Translations under genes and position numbers: made by a program | DNA from: Strigamia acuminata | Taxonomy: Eukaryota > Arthropoda > Chilopoda > Geophilomorpha > Linotaeniidae | Assembly: GCA_949358305.1 (NCBI GenBank) | Contig: OX442318.1 | Coordinates: forward strand, 8,480,501-8,544,500 | DNA: 64,000 nucleotides | Reading direction: 5' to 3' | Notes under the pieces: model-generated | Told to the model about the DNA's origin: nothing | The model's input: the letters and a program-made list of their open reading frames with translations, nothing else | Database searches by the model: none | Shown: positions 22,800 through 31,442 of the stretch, piece by piece | How positions within the stretch are numbered: the first letter of the stretch is position 1 | How the letters are laid out: each line of letters opens with the position of its first letter

Positions 22800-23340
22800 A
22801 CATTGAAAAAAATATATTTAATGAGTTCATATATGAATCAATGTTCCGTGGGATTGGCGCATGTTGTCGCATGAACTAATGAGAACATTGAGACCTATCC
22901 GTGTGTTATTTTATTTCCTATTGCTTCTGTCGTATCTTGAAATCACGAGGCGAGAGACACCATGATGGTTCAATGTTAAACAAGTTTTACTGTAATCTCA
23001 GACTGAAACAAAGCCTCGAATACAGATACATAATAAAATGAGTACAGTTAACACTAGATGGCATAACAATCAATACATTCCAGATTCATTGTTCTGTGCA
23101 CTGATTGGATGACAGCAATCATGTGTCATGCCTTGCTTGCCAGCTAAGCATGTTGTCACCGCAGAATACAGTAGGGCTACACATTACGTGGCAAAACGCT
23201 CTGAACATATGGATTCGTGTCCATGTTATCTTAGGTTCGTGGTCGTAGCTACAGTTTATAAACTGTAAAGAATAACTTACCACATGAGAACAGGCTATGA
23301 CTATTCTTATGCGTTTCAAATAAAACATCTGTTCAAAACC
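22800..23340. other. CTL-E 3' flank, repeated after CTL-J
   Basis: No gene is seen. The sequence from about 22830 to 23200 is close to 59655-60020 downstream of CTL-J, including an ATTGGATGACAGCAATCATG segment. It is the 3' flank of the two-CTLD duplication unit. Confidence 0.65.
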
Positions 23341-23592
23341 AGGTTTAATTTATTTAATCGCCCAGACTAGGAATTAGAATTCGATTTCAGGATGTTAGTG
23401 AAAATAATAACCCAATAAATTATTATTCAAACTAATTACAGCAACATAGAACAAAGAAAGAAATAAAACATTTATTAGTTAACTGGCGTGGCCTTTAAAC
23501 GTATTTCTGTCATTAAATTTATAAGTATCACACAATAAGGATACATTAGAGAAACTGGTACATTCATATTACACTTTCTTCACTTGGACACC

Positions 23593-23617
23593 ATGGCTGC
23601 TGGCAAATTAAACGTTC
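23593..23617 (+). pseudogene. orphan lectin first exon F
   Basis: The 25-nt exon (MAAGKLNV plus one base) with its GTAAGT donor and an upstream family promoter is intact. Its TATA-like box has decayed (GATACATTAG). Intron 1 follows CTL-E intron 1 until about 24797, where other mobile DNA begins. No exon 2 is found before the next family promoter at about 41 kb. The rest of the gene was probably lost when the transposon nest formed. Confidence 0.75.
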
Positions 23618-23890
23618 GTAAGTTATTTTTCGTAGTGTATTACTTTGAAAATGCTAAGTTTGTAATTCCTCTCAGTGACCAGTGCTGGTTTAACACATTA
23701 CATACTGTGGGAAAAAACTAAAGCTTTGTGGCTGGATGAATCGCTTTAATCTACTTGTAGTAGTAGCTTTAACTTCAGTTCTAGCCAGTGGCGTAGCTAG
23801 CATGGGTGACACCCAGGGCGGAAATCGATGGTGTCACCCTTGAAAACAGTTAAAATCAACATTTTTTTTCAATCCCGGGTGTCACCCCCC

Positions 23891-24460
23891 TATATATATA
23901 CTACTCAAAGACATGAAATTAGAATACACACCTCTGTCAAAACAAAAGTTGTGTTTGAAATTAAATCACACTAAAAATATGCAACATATTACCAAATGTT
24001 TATTTTTCCCAATATAATGAGCAAAAAATGAATTAAATAAACAAAATTTGATGGAAATTGATCAATTTTTTCAGAAGTTATCATGAAAAATGATTGGGCT
24101 TTGCAAGACACTAAATTAGAATCCTCAAGAATCCTCAGGAATCTATGCCCAGATGTATTAAGGCAGTAATTAATGCAAAAGGCAGACCTACAATATATTA
24201 AGAATAGATATTCTAATTTTATGCCTCTAATTCTTGAGGATTCTAATTTAGTGTCTTGCAAAGCCCAATCATTTTTCATGATAACTTCTGAAAAAATTGA
24301 TCAATTTCCATCAAATTTTGTTTATTTAATTCATTTTTTGCTCATTATATTGGGAAAAATAAACATTTGGTTATATGTTGCATATTTTTAGTGTGATTTA
24401 ATTTCAAACACAACTTTTGTTTTGACAGAGGTGTGTATTCTAATTTCATGTCTTTGAGTA

Positions 24461-24470
<10 letters not shown>
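23891..24470. mobile_element. nested foldback Tc1-like remnant with 240-bp arms
   Basis: Left arm about 23891-24132 and right arm about 24230-24470 are near-perfect reverse complements, from CTACTCAAAGACATG inward to CCTCAAGAAT. The roughly 95-bp loop encodes, on the plus strand, the tail INAKGRPTIY followed by a stop, like the C-terminus of Tc1/mariner transposases (compare IKEKGRATVY in the Tc1 remnant at 25.3 kb). TA-rich DNA at both outer ends fits a TA target. It is an internally deleted Tc1-type element. Confidence 0.65.

Positions 24471-24505
<35 letters not shown>
24466..24505. repeat. (TA)n microsatellite
   Basis: About 20 TA dinucleotides at the outer end of the right arm of the foldback element. 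The left end has only about five, so the right run has expanded. Confidence 0.9.
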
Positions 24506-24506
<1 letters not shown>

Positions 24507-24796
24507 GGGTGACACCCGGCTGGGATTAAAAAAAATATATCTGTTGGATGAGAAACGGCCATTTTAAGCCGTTTTTCATTGTAAAAATCGTCATTTTTAG
24601 CCGTTTTTCACGGTAAAAATAGCCGTTTTTCATCCATAAAGGCCCGCCCCCTAGCTACGCCACTGGTTCTAGCATTTTACGTAAGCATCATTTAAGATGG
24701 CATTTAGTTGGAATGATTAAAATCAATAAGGTTTATTAAAAATTCTAATATTCTCAATATGGATTCGTAGATCCTGAGAATTATGTCTGAACTTAA

Positions 24797-25131
24797 GGTG
24801 CGGCACAAAAAATTATGAACACATGGGATTTGTACGTTATGAAATGATCTCGTCATCTTATGGTTTTCTAACCTATTCCAATCGTTTTTTTACATCAAAA
24901 TAACCAAGAAACCTTTCTTTTGAAAATGGAAACTTTAAATTTTCTCTCGTAATCAACTAAAATGAAAAAATACCTAGGTTCAAAAAATTATAAACAGTAG
25001 GTTAACAATGATTTATGACAATGTAGGGAATGATTTAGTATCATTTAATACCCAATAAAGTTACCCTGCGGTCCAAGTTTCGACCTTCCGCGGTCCGGAC
25101 TCGGACCGCGGGCCGCCAGTTGCCGATCGCT
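24797..25131. other. unassigned mobile-like segment at the left of the nest
   Basis: CTL-E-like intron sequence ends here. It is replaced by AT-rich DNA and a GC-rich end (about 25070-25130) finishing GTTGCCGATCGCTG, a form common at hAT-element ends. The matching partner end was not found. Confidence 0.35.
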
Positions 25132-25315
25132 GTTCTACACTGTTGTAAAATGGTTCAAAATGAACTAATTAAGCTAAAAAGTAATCTGTGAGAAGCTTTA
25201 TTTTTTTTTCGCGACTAGGTTTAAAATTAACACTCGTTTCATAAGTTTAGAAAACGGTCAAAACCGTTTCGTAAGTTTAGAAAATTCTTTCCGAAAACGT
25301 TAATTCGTGCAAATT
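25132..25315. repeat. left arm of a 185-bp inverted repeat flanking the nest
   Basis: Reverse complement of about 40700-40885 with few differences (TTCTACACTGTTGTAAAATG inward to GCAAATTACGTCACA). The two arms bracket the Tc1 remnant, the gypsy element and two MITEs. They could be the long terminal repeats of one larger transposon or two opposite copies of a short element. Confidence 0.75.
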
Positions 25316-25349
25316 ACGTCACATTCGTGCCAATTTTAAGATATTTTTA

Positions 25350-26171
25350 TTAATATACAGTGGCACGACCTTTTTCCTTAATAACTGAACTTACCGGTAA
25401 TCGTCTCTTCATTTTTCCCACCAATTCTTGGCACTGCTCTTGCGTGACCGACGCCCAAATATCCTTAATACTTGTGATTAAATCTGCTTTTGTTAATGGT
25501 TTTTTCTCCCGTAATATTCTCTTCATAATGCCCCACACATTTTTAATAGGGCTGAGATCTGGAGAATTCGCTGGCCAAGGTAGAACATTGATTTCACGGT
25601 CCTCAAACCACTTCATTACTCGTTTCGACTTATAGCAGGGAGCATTATCCTGCTGATAAATGAAATTGTTCACCACGACAACATATTACACGTACACCCT
25701 GGTCACCAAAATTAAGACAGAACATTGATTCATCGCTCCATATGACATTATTCCATTGTTCGTCACTCCAATCCAAATGTTCACGGGCCCACGTCAAACG
25801 AACTATGCGTAGTTTTTTCGAAAGATGGGGTTTCACCTTTGGTACGAATGAGCGGTAGCCTAAAGCATGAATTCGTCGCCATGTAGTCGTATTAGGAACT
25901 CGTCTATTAATCGAATTTGACCACATTTGAGCAATACAGCCTGTAGATAAAAAGCGATTACAATGAATCGTTTTTTAAAAGCAACAATTTCGCGTTTGAC
26001 AGTCATCAGGGGTCTGCCTATTCATTTTTTAGCACCAGTAATTACTCCATTATTTTCTTTTATTCGAGTTAAGCATTTGGAAATGCTAGATGTAGATCGA
26101 TTAACAATAGCGGCAATGTTTTTTAGTTTCATCCCATCGTTACGGAGTTGCAAAATTCGAATCTTTTCGTC
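25350..26171 (-). pseudogene. Tc1/mariner transposase remnant, interrupted by gypsy
   Basis: Minus-strand transposase remnant. Near 26170-26020 it encodes the N-terminal helix-turn-helix (DEKIRILQLRNDGMK). The middle (25926-25650) holds the WSDES catalytic segment, and 25676-25350 holds QQDNAPCY and PANSPDLSPIKNVW, the second and third DDE blocks. The frame runs into the inverted-repeat end CAGTGGCACGACC next to TA at 25356. A TGA in the GRP linker and at least one frameshift make it non-functional. Its first nine codons are on the other side of the gypsy element (39318-39292), and they continue in frame once gypsy and one 4-bp duplicate are removed. The far terminal repeat was not found. Confidence 0.85.
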
Positions 26172-26175
26172 ACGT

Positions 26176-27215
26176 TGTCACGTCGTAGTCGACTTTTTAA
26201 CAATGGTTTCGGAAATTTAAGAATTTCCAGGGATTGTAATAACCAGAAAATTTAGGTTCGCAGGCGCTGCAACTCTTAAAACTTTGCCGGGGGTGGTAGC
26301 TAGGTTAAGACAGCGTCTATTCGTGAAATCTGTATTTTATGGGTGCAGGATTCAATTCGGGCGCCGTACAAAATGGCGAACGTTGATACTCGAATTTTAA
26401 GACCAAATATCGTTCTTCACTAGGGAAAATGTCGTCATATGCTAGGCGTACTTACGAAGAGTATATTTCTTCTCCTGAACACGCGCAAACGTTGGGTGAA
26501 CGCGCAAACAAGTACCAAACCGCAGACAACGTCGTCGGACCGTCGATAATGAAATGAATACGCAATTGAGACGAGTATGAGTTCAAAATGTCTAGGCTGA
26601 GGAGGAAGTCACAGTCGTGGCATAAAATGTATTGACGAATTGAGACCGTCGAATACGCCTTTTTTCCAGTAATTCGTACGCAAATAATGGGCAAATAATA
26701 AATGTTGTAGTTAGTTAGACTAACATGAGAATTCGGGCTGCATAATGACCGTATGCGTTGAGACGCAACATAATCGCACTTGGAAATCTTCCAGTTTAAG
26801 ACAGAAGATGTTGACTAGTCGAAGGCGAAAATTATTCTCTCTGTCAAAATGTCTTGACAGAACAAGTCACCTCTGATCACATGTCAAAGGCCAAGTCAAT
26901 TCCCAATGGGGACCGAGCAGAAAACAGGCGATCAGGGGTGAAATATGCAAATTTAGAGCGCGATTATATCAACTTATTGCAGAATTCTCATGAATTGTCT
27001 GGATGGGGTGATTAAAACCAGGCCAAATTAAAGATAAATATCAAAAATAAGGAAAATAATACAAAATAAAATAATAAATTTAGATTTGGGAAAAATAAAA
27101 TAATTTAAAGGAATTAGAACAATTTTTCAATAAAATTAGGGGAAAATTAAGGGAAAGGCGCAAAATGCGCTTAAAATTTTGAAAATTATTACTGTCTAAA
27201 GTCAGGACCGTGACA
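26176..27215 (-). repeat. 3' LTR of the gypsy element
   Basis: 1040 bp; on the element strand it starts TGTCACGGTCC and ends GACGTGACA. It is identical by eye to the other LTR except for A versus G near 26521 (CAAACAAGTA versus CAAACAGGTA at 38588). No promoter elements were assigned within it. Confidence 0.95.
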
Positions 27216-27228
27216 TTCCCCCCCACCT
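27216..27228 (-). promoter_or_regulatory. polypurine tract
   Basis: Reads AGGTGGGGGGGAA on the element strand, directly abutting the 3' LTR. This is the expected position and composition of the plus-strand primer of reverse transcription. Confidence 0.85.
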
Positions 27229-27885
27229 AGATGTTTATTATATGGTTTTTATATAATCAACATCTAAATGGAGTTAACAACATGATTGATAAAAATTTGA
27301 ACATATAAGTAAATAAAAATAATGAATCAACAACATTAATCTCATAATAAACACATAACACAGGTAGGGATTTATTTGGACAGACGCAACAGGCGCACAA
27401 CTTGGCGCAACTACAGACAAGAACAAACAAACACAAACAAATGGGTTTAGGAGAGGAATATTGTAAAAAATCGTTTGATTAAAAATTAACAGAATCAATA
27501 GACGTTTAGGCGCTAATCGCGACTAAATTCTATATAAAATAATAAAATTTGTTAAATTATTTGATAACACTTGGAATCAACAATGACACTTTTTGTTATG
27601 ACTAGAGGATTAAATATCTCAAGATTAATTAACAATGCCTATGGGTGGCAAAATCTCTATAAAAATGTAAATTATTAGCAAATAAAAATATTGATTAGGC
27701 GCTGATTTGGCGTCAATTATCACAGTATAAGGATAGCAAAATTTCAATGATCACAAATGGTTAATAAAAATGATTAGCAAAAATGATTAGTAAAATATAA
27801 ATATCAAAAAATAAAAAGTTCGCAAACGAATATTATCTTCTTTCGTAGGCGTTTGAGTTTTCACGGAACTTTACGCAAAAAATCT

Positions 27886-28083
27886 TCATCGAGGCGCATA
27901 ACAATCACATTTTAAACAATTATAACACTTATCGTTTGTATCACAACTATCACAATAAAGTCCACACACACAACAATTCGTATATGGGTTTTTAGGAGGC
28001 GCAAAGTCACTTGTAGGTTTGAAAGTCAATTTCAGGAGTTTTACTTTCTTAAAATGCAGATGCGCCCTGACCGTCCATCGCAT
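27886..28083 (-). CDS. small cysteine-rich ORF overlapping the end of gypsy ORF3
   Basis: 65 codons in the +1 frame relative to ORF3, overlapping its last 35 bp. The first half is basic; the second half has eleven cysteines (NCCVCGLYCDSCDTNDKCYN and then CLKCDC), a spacing that suggests metal binding. It could be translated by reinitiation, from a spliced RNA, or by frameshifting from ORF3, or it may be chance. I recognise no family. Confidence 0.4.
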   Translation of the reverse strand: MRWTVRAHLHFKKVKLLKLTFKPTSDFAPPKNPYTNCCVCGLYCDSCDTNDKCYNCLKCDCYAPR

Positions 28084-30913
28084 AATAGACCAGTCTAAGC
28101 GCTGTTTTCACGAGGATCACTCTCACCTGTTGTTTAGAAGTCGCGTAACACTTTTGGCTAATTCTGTTCACTCGGTACAGGAAATCTCCGACGTAATATT
28201 GTTTAATGATGGATAACAATCTCTCGCCCGCGCCGTGGTCAAGTTGTAAGTCCGAAAAGATGATCGTTTCGAAAAGGCGCGTCAGAACACTCCAATCCAC
28301 GACCAATTCGATTTTGGGCTCCCACGGCAATGAGTAGAAAATATCATCAATCGGGATAATTTCCTCCATTATTGCTAATGCGCAAGTTGGCTCCACGAGA
28401 CGCTTCTCCCTAGGCCTCGGTTCGACCGGCCCGCGCAAACTCTCACGTGTGACAACTTCGCCTGGATCATCATCTTTTTCCTTTGGCGGTGTCAAAATCA
28501 TTTTTGGCATCCTCGACATCAATGGCGATCGACGTCCACCCCTCGCACCGCCTCGTCCAACTCCAGGAAGTCTGAAAGGCTCGTCGACCTGAATTACCTC
28601 AATTTTGTTGTGTTCTTGCGCCGCCAGGAATGCTTTGTGGTTCTCCTCGTCGCCCGTTGACTCGCGAAGCGACTCGACATCCGACATTGAATAATCCACA
28701 TCCGACGATAACTCCGAGGCGAGCACTCCTGTGTCCGCCACAATTACGGGATCGTATCTGAATGAATATTTGGTTCGGGGATCTGCTAATTTCGGATTTT
28801 CGGCAATTGCGTCCTCAAATTGTTGCACCAATTTTTCAGGCGCCAACTCGATGAGAATCTTTTCTGAAAAGTTCTTAATTTCATCTTCCGTCATGATCAA
28901 CTCTGGATCCAGTGGTGGTTTGGCGGGCGCATTTCTTTCGTCCTCCAGTCGCTGGGCCTCCCTGAGCGTGTCGGCCTCACGAAATCGTTTAACGGCGTCG
29001 CGACGACTCTGATGCATTTGGGTGATGATCTCTTTTAGGTTAAAGTGCACCGCGTGCACAATGAGGTGATGCACCGCGTGCTCGTCTCCGGTACAGTCCT
29101 TTGTCATTTTCGCTTCAATTTCCTTCGCGATGTTCCCGAGGCGTCCGAAAATCGTTCCGACGACCGTCTTGAAGTCCGAGGCGCTGACGTTGAAATCCAA
29201 ATTAATCGACATCTTAAAAAGTTCGCTCCATCCTTCCGATCTCAGGTTGATTCGTCCTTGACCCCTGTTCTCCATGGGGTACAGTATCTCAAGCTCGTGA
29301 CGCCGGAATATTTCGGACATCTGGGTGAAAATACGGTCTGGGCGCATCGTACATCCATTTCGGTCGAATCCCTGGAGATAACGTGGCTTCAGAGATGCGC
29401 ATCCTTCCGACGACGTTGATCCGCTCGAGACCGCTGAAATGGCCTTAGCAATTGGATTCGAAACCTTGTTTTCCAATTTCTTGACGTCGTGGATCTTTGC
29501 GCACTCCTCCGCATCTCTCGCAATCTCGGCAGCGATATTCGCGATGGATGAAGATGGTGTGAAATTCAACAACGCCTTAATATCTCGGTCAACCTGTGGG
29601 GAAAAATCAGCTTTAATTAATTTTTTGTTAAAATCAGCAATTGTGTCCATTTGTGTGTTTGAAGTTGCAATTTTGGAGTACGTAATCGGCACCGATGTCG
29701 CGACGACTGAAGTCATCATCTTGGGCGTCACATTCGACTGGGTCACAGTAGTGGTATCGACAGATTGAGCAGCTTGGCTTGATTCAGGCGTCTCAATCGA
29801 AGACGATTTGTTCTTCACGACATAAAAGTAAGGAATGACGATTGGCGCAGCAGTGGTCACCGTAGTAACGTTGGTTGACTTCGCCTCCGCCGCCGTCACA
29901 CTCGATTCCGTTTTGATAATCGGGGTCGACATCGTGTTGATATTACTAATTTTTTCTCTCTCTCTTCTGTTTTCTTCATTCTTCTTTACCTTTTTAATCA
30001 CTTGATCGCCCAACGAAAGCTCCTTAGTCGATTCGATGATAGGCGACGCAATAGGCGCTCCACCAACCGCTCCGTTTTCCTCAACGATGATTGAAGAGAC
30101 GTCCAATGCTGGTCTGGATCGTCCCGTCACGAAGTGAGTGTCCCGGTTCGCCTCCGCTCCGATCCTTTTCGTCACTTTCTGCGTGTATTCCTTCAAACGG
30201 TGCGTGCTCCGCTCCTCGTACGTATGTCGTGGGCGCAGATTTGAATGCTGAAATGGCAAGTCGGCCGCAACTCTCTCTGGCTCCGAATACGCTTTTTTCG
30301 CATCCGCGATTACATTGGGCGCCGTCAAATACAGTTCTATACCTGATTCCACATCGTAGGTCTTTCCTTCAGGTGTCACAAACTGGTCCGGAAGCTCGGC
30401 AGGTTGCTCGCCGGCAATTATGTAGGCTCCCTCTGGATATTTCCAAGTCAACGGCCGGATTCCCTTCTCTTTTGCCAATTGCTTTATTCGTGCCAAATAT
30501 GACGCGTGCGCATGACGAAAACGAGCGATGGCGTTTGCACTGCCGAATGGAATCCTCGGCGGTGGAAAATCCACTCCAGCCAACGAAGTTTTATCTATCG
30601 ACTCGTAGCCCAATACATAAGCGAACATAAGGCGCATCCATTTCCGAAATTTGCAACGGCGCAAGTCACCGCCGCCCCGACACGCTCGGCATTCTCGTGG
30701 CGCCCGCAGTTGGTATATTTCAAATCCCGTTCCGCTACAAACTGGGCACAGTTCATAGTTTGGAAAACTTTGGTCGTTTGGGTGGTCCGGATGAAAGCGT
30801 GGCACCAGTCCTTCGCCCGACGCTTCGATTGGTGGCATCGGAAGGTACTTTGGATAACCTTTTTGGGTTGGTTTTGGAATCGTAATCGTTACTTTTGGAT
30901 CGTAGGACGCCAT
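28049..30913 (-). CDS. gypsy ORF3, 954-residue protein of unknown function
   Basis: Lies downstream of pol, where envelope genes sit in some gypsy elements. It has no signal peptide or hydrophobic membrane segment that I can see, so it does not look like an envelope. Near the N-terminus are CPVCSGTG (56-63) and CRACRGGG (75-82), like a pair of DnaJ-type CxxCxGxG zinc motifs. The middle (about 290-420) is Thr/Ser/Val-rich and low complexity. The C-terminal half is charged with predicted helices and an RGGARGGRR patch. On the element strand a GTAAGTAC donor-like site near 31024 and a TTCTTTTAG acceptor-like site near 30944 precede the ATG, so a spliced mRNA is possible. Codons are GC-richer than in the lectin genes, as in gag and pol. 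Confidence 0.75.
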   Translation of the reverse strand: MASYDPKVTITIPKPTQKGYPKYLPMPPIEASGEGLVPRFHPDHPNDQSFPNYELCPVCSGTGFEIYQLRAPRECRACRGGGDLRRCKFRKWMRLMFAYVLGYESIDKTSLAGVDFPPPRIPFGSANAIARFRHAHASYLARIKQLAKEKGIRPLTWKYPEGAYIIAGEQPAELPDQFVTPEGKTYDVESGIELYLTAPNVIADAKKAYSEPERVAADLPFQHSNLRPRHTYEERSTHRLKEYTQKVTKRIGAEANRDTHFVTGRSRPALDVSSIIVEENGAVGGAPIASPIIESTKELSLGDQVIKKVKKNEENRREREKISNINTMSTPIIKTESSVTAAEAKSTNVTTVTTAAPIVIPYFYVVKNKSSSIETPESSQAAQSVDTTTVTQSNVTPKMMTSVVATSVPITYSKIATSNTQMDTIADFNKKLIKADFSPQVDRDIKALLNFTPSSSIANIAAEIARDAEECAKIHDVKKLENKVSNPIAKAISAVSSGSTSSEGCASLKPRYLQGFDRNGCTMRPDRIFTQMSEIFRRHELEILYPMENRGQGRINLRSEGWSELFKMSINLDFNVSASDFKTVVGTIFGRLGNIAKEIEAKMTKDCTGDEHAVHHLIVHAVHFNLKEIITQMHQSRRDAVKRFREADTLREAQRLEDERNAPAKPPLDPELIMTEDEIKNFSEKILIELAPEKLVQQFEDAIAENPKLADPRTKYSFRYDPVIVADTGVLASELSSDVDYSMSDVESLRESTGDEENHKAFLAAQEHNKIEVIQVDEPFRLPGVGRGGARGGRRSPLMSRMPKMILTPPKEKDDDPGEVVTRESLRGPVEPRPREKRLVEPTCALAIMEEIIPIDDIFYSLPWEPKIELVVDWSVLTRLFETIIFSDLQLDHGAGERLLSIIKQYYVGDFLYRVNRISQKCYATSKQQVRVILVKTALRLVYYAMDGQGASAF

Positions 30914-31442
30914 AATAAATTATCGTAAAGTGAAACTAAAAGAAATGGAAATTTTCCACGAAGAAAAAGTTATTTTAACGAAAATATTCAATTAAAAATG
31001 AATTGTTGTGAGATAGAAAGTACTTACGGGTGATAGACGCACAATTTCTAACAATATTTATCCAATTTAAGTGATTGTTAAGTTTTTTAGGCGCGACTAT
31101 TCAGACGCAAATTAAAATGTGGCTAAGTCGTACCCTCACATGTCTTTAATACACGCGGTCTCGCTACGGGGTCGCCTCGTCATAAAATATGACACGGACC
31201 TCTCGCGTGAACGAGATTTAATCACGCACTTCGAAGAAGCATGAGTTTGGACTTAGTAAATTTTGTATCATCATTTTAAATTGATGAATTTCAAATTCCT
31301 AAACTAATCTTTACTTACTATTTTCAGCGTCTATCCTCCGTAAATATTTGGTTTAAAGCAGGGAAAATTATAAACACAGGAAGGAAAGAAGGTTGGGTAA
31401 AGTAAAGAAAGAAATAAAATTATAAAATGAAAAGAAATTAAG

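Larger units (their letters stand above)
23786..24665. mobile_element. 880-bp hAT-type element with TIR CAGTGGCGTAGCTAG
   Basis: Perfect 8-bp duplication GTTCTAGC at 23778-23785 and 24666-24673, inverted ends CAGTGGCGTAGCTAG and CTAGCTACGCCACTG. The homologous positions in CTL-E and CTL-J intron 1 are uninterrupted (CAGTTCTAGCATTTTA), which confirms the empty site. It carries no hAT transposase. Instead it holds a large nested palindrome. Confidence 0.9.

Noticed and set aside
26452-26694. 80-codon frame present in both gypsy LTRs
   Set aside because: It is duplicated only because LTRs are duplicated. The translation shows no domain and lies in regulatory DNA.
28049-30913. Gypsy ORF3 as a retroviral envelope
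   Set aside because: No signal peptide, no transmembrane helix and no envelope-like cleavage region were visible, and a zinc module is at the N-terminus.
28731-30928. Plus-strand frames opposite gypsy ORF3 and elsewhere in the gypsy element
   Set aside because: They are antisense shadows of the minus-strand genes, with low-complexity or biased translations.
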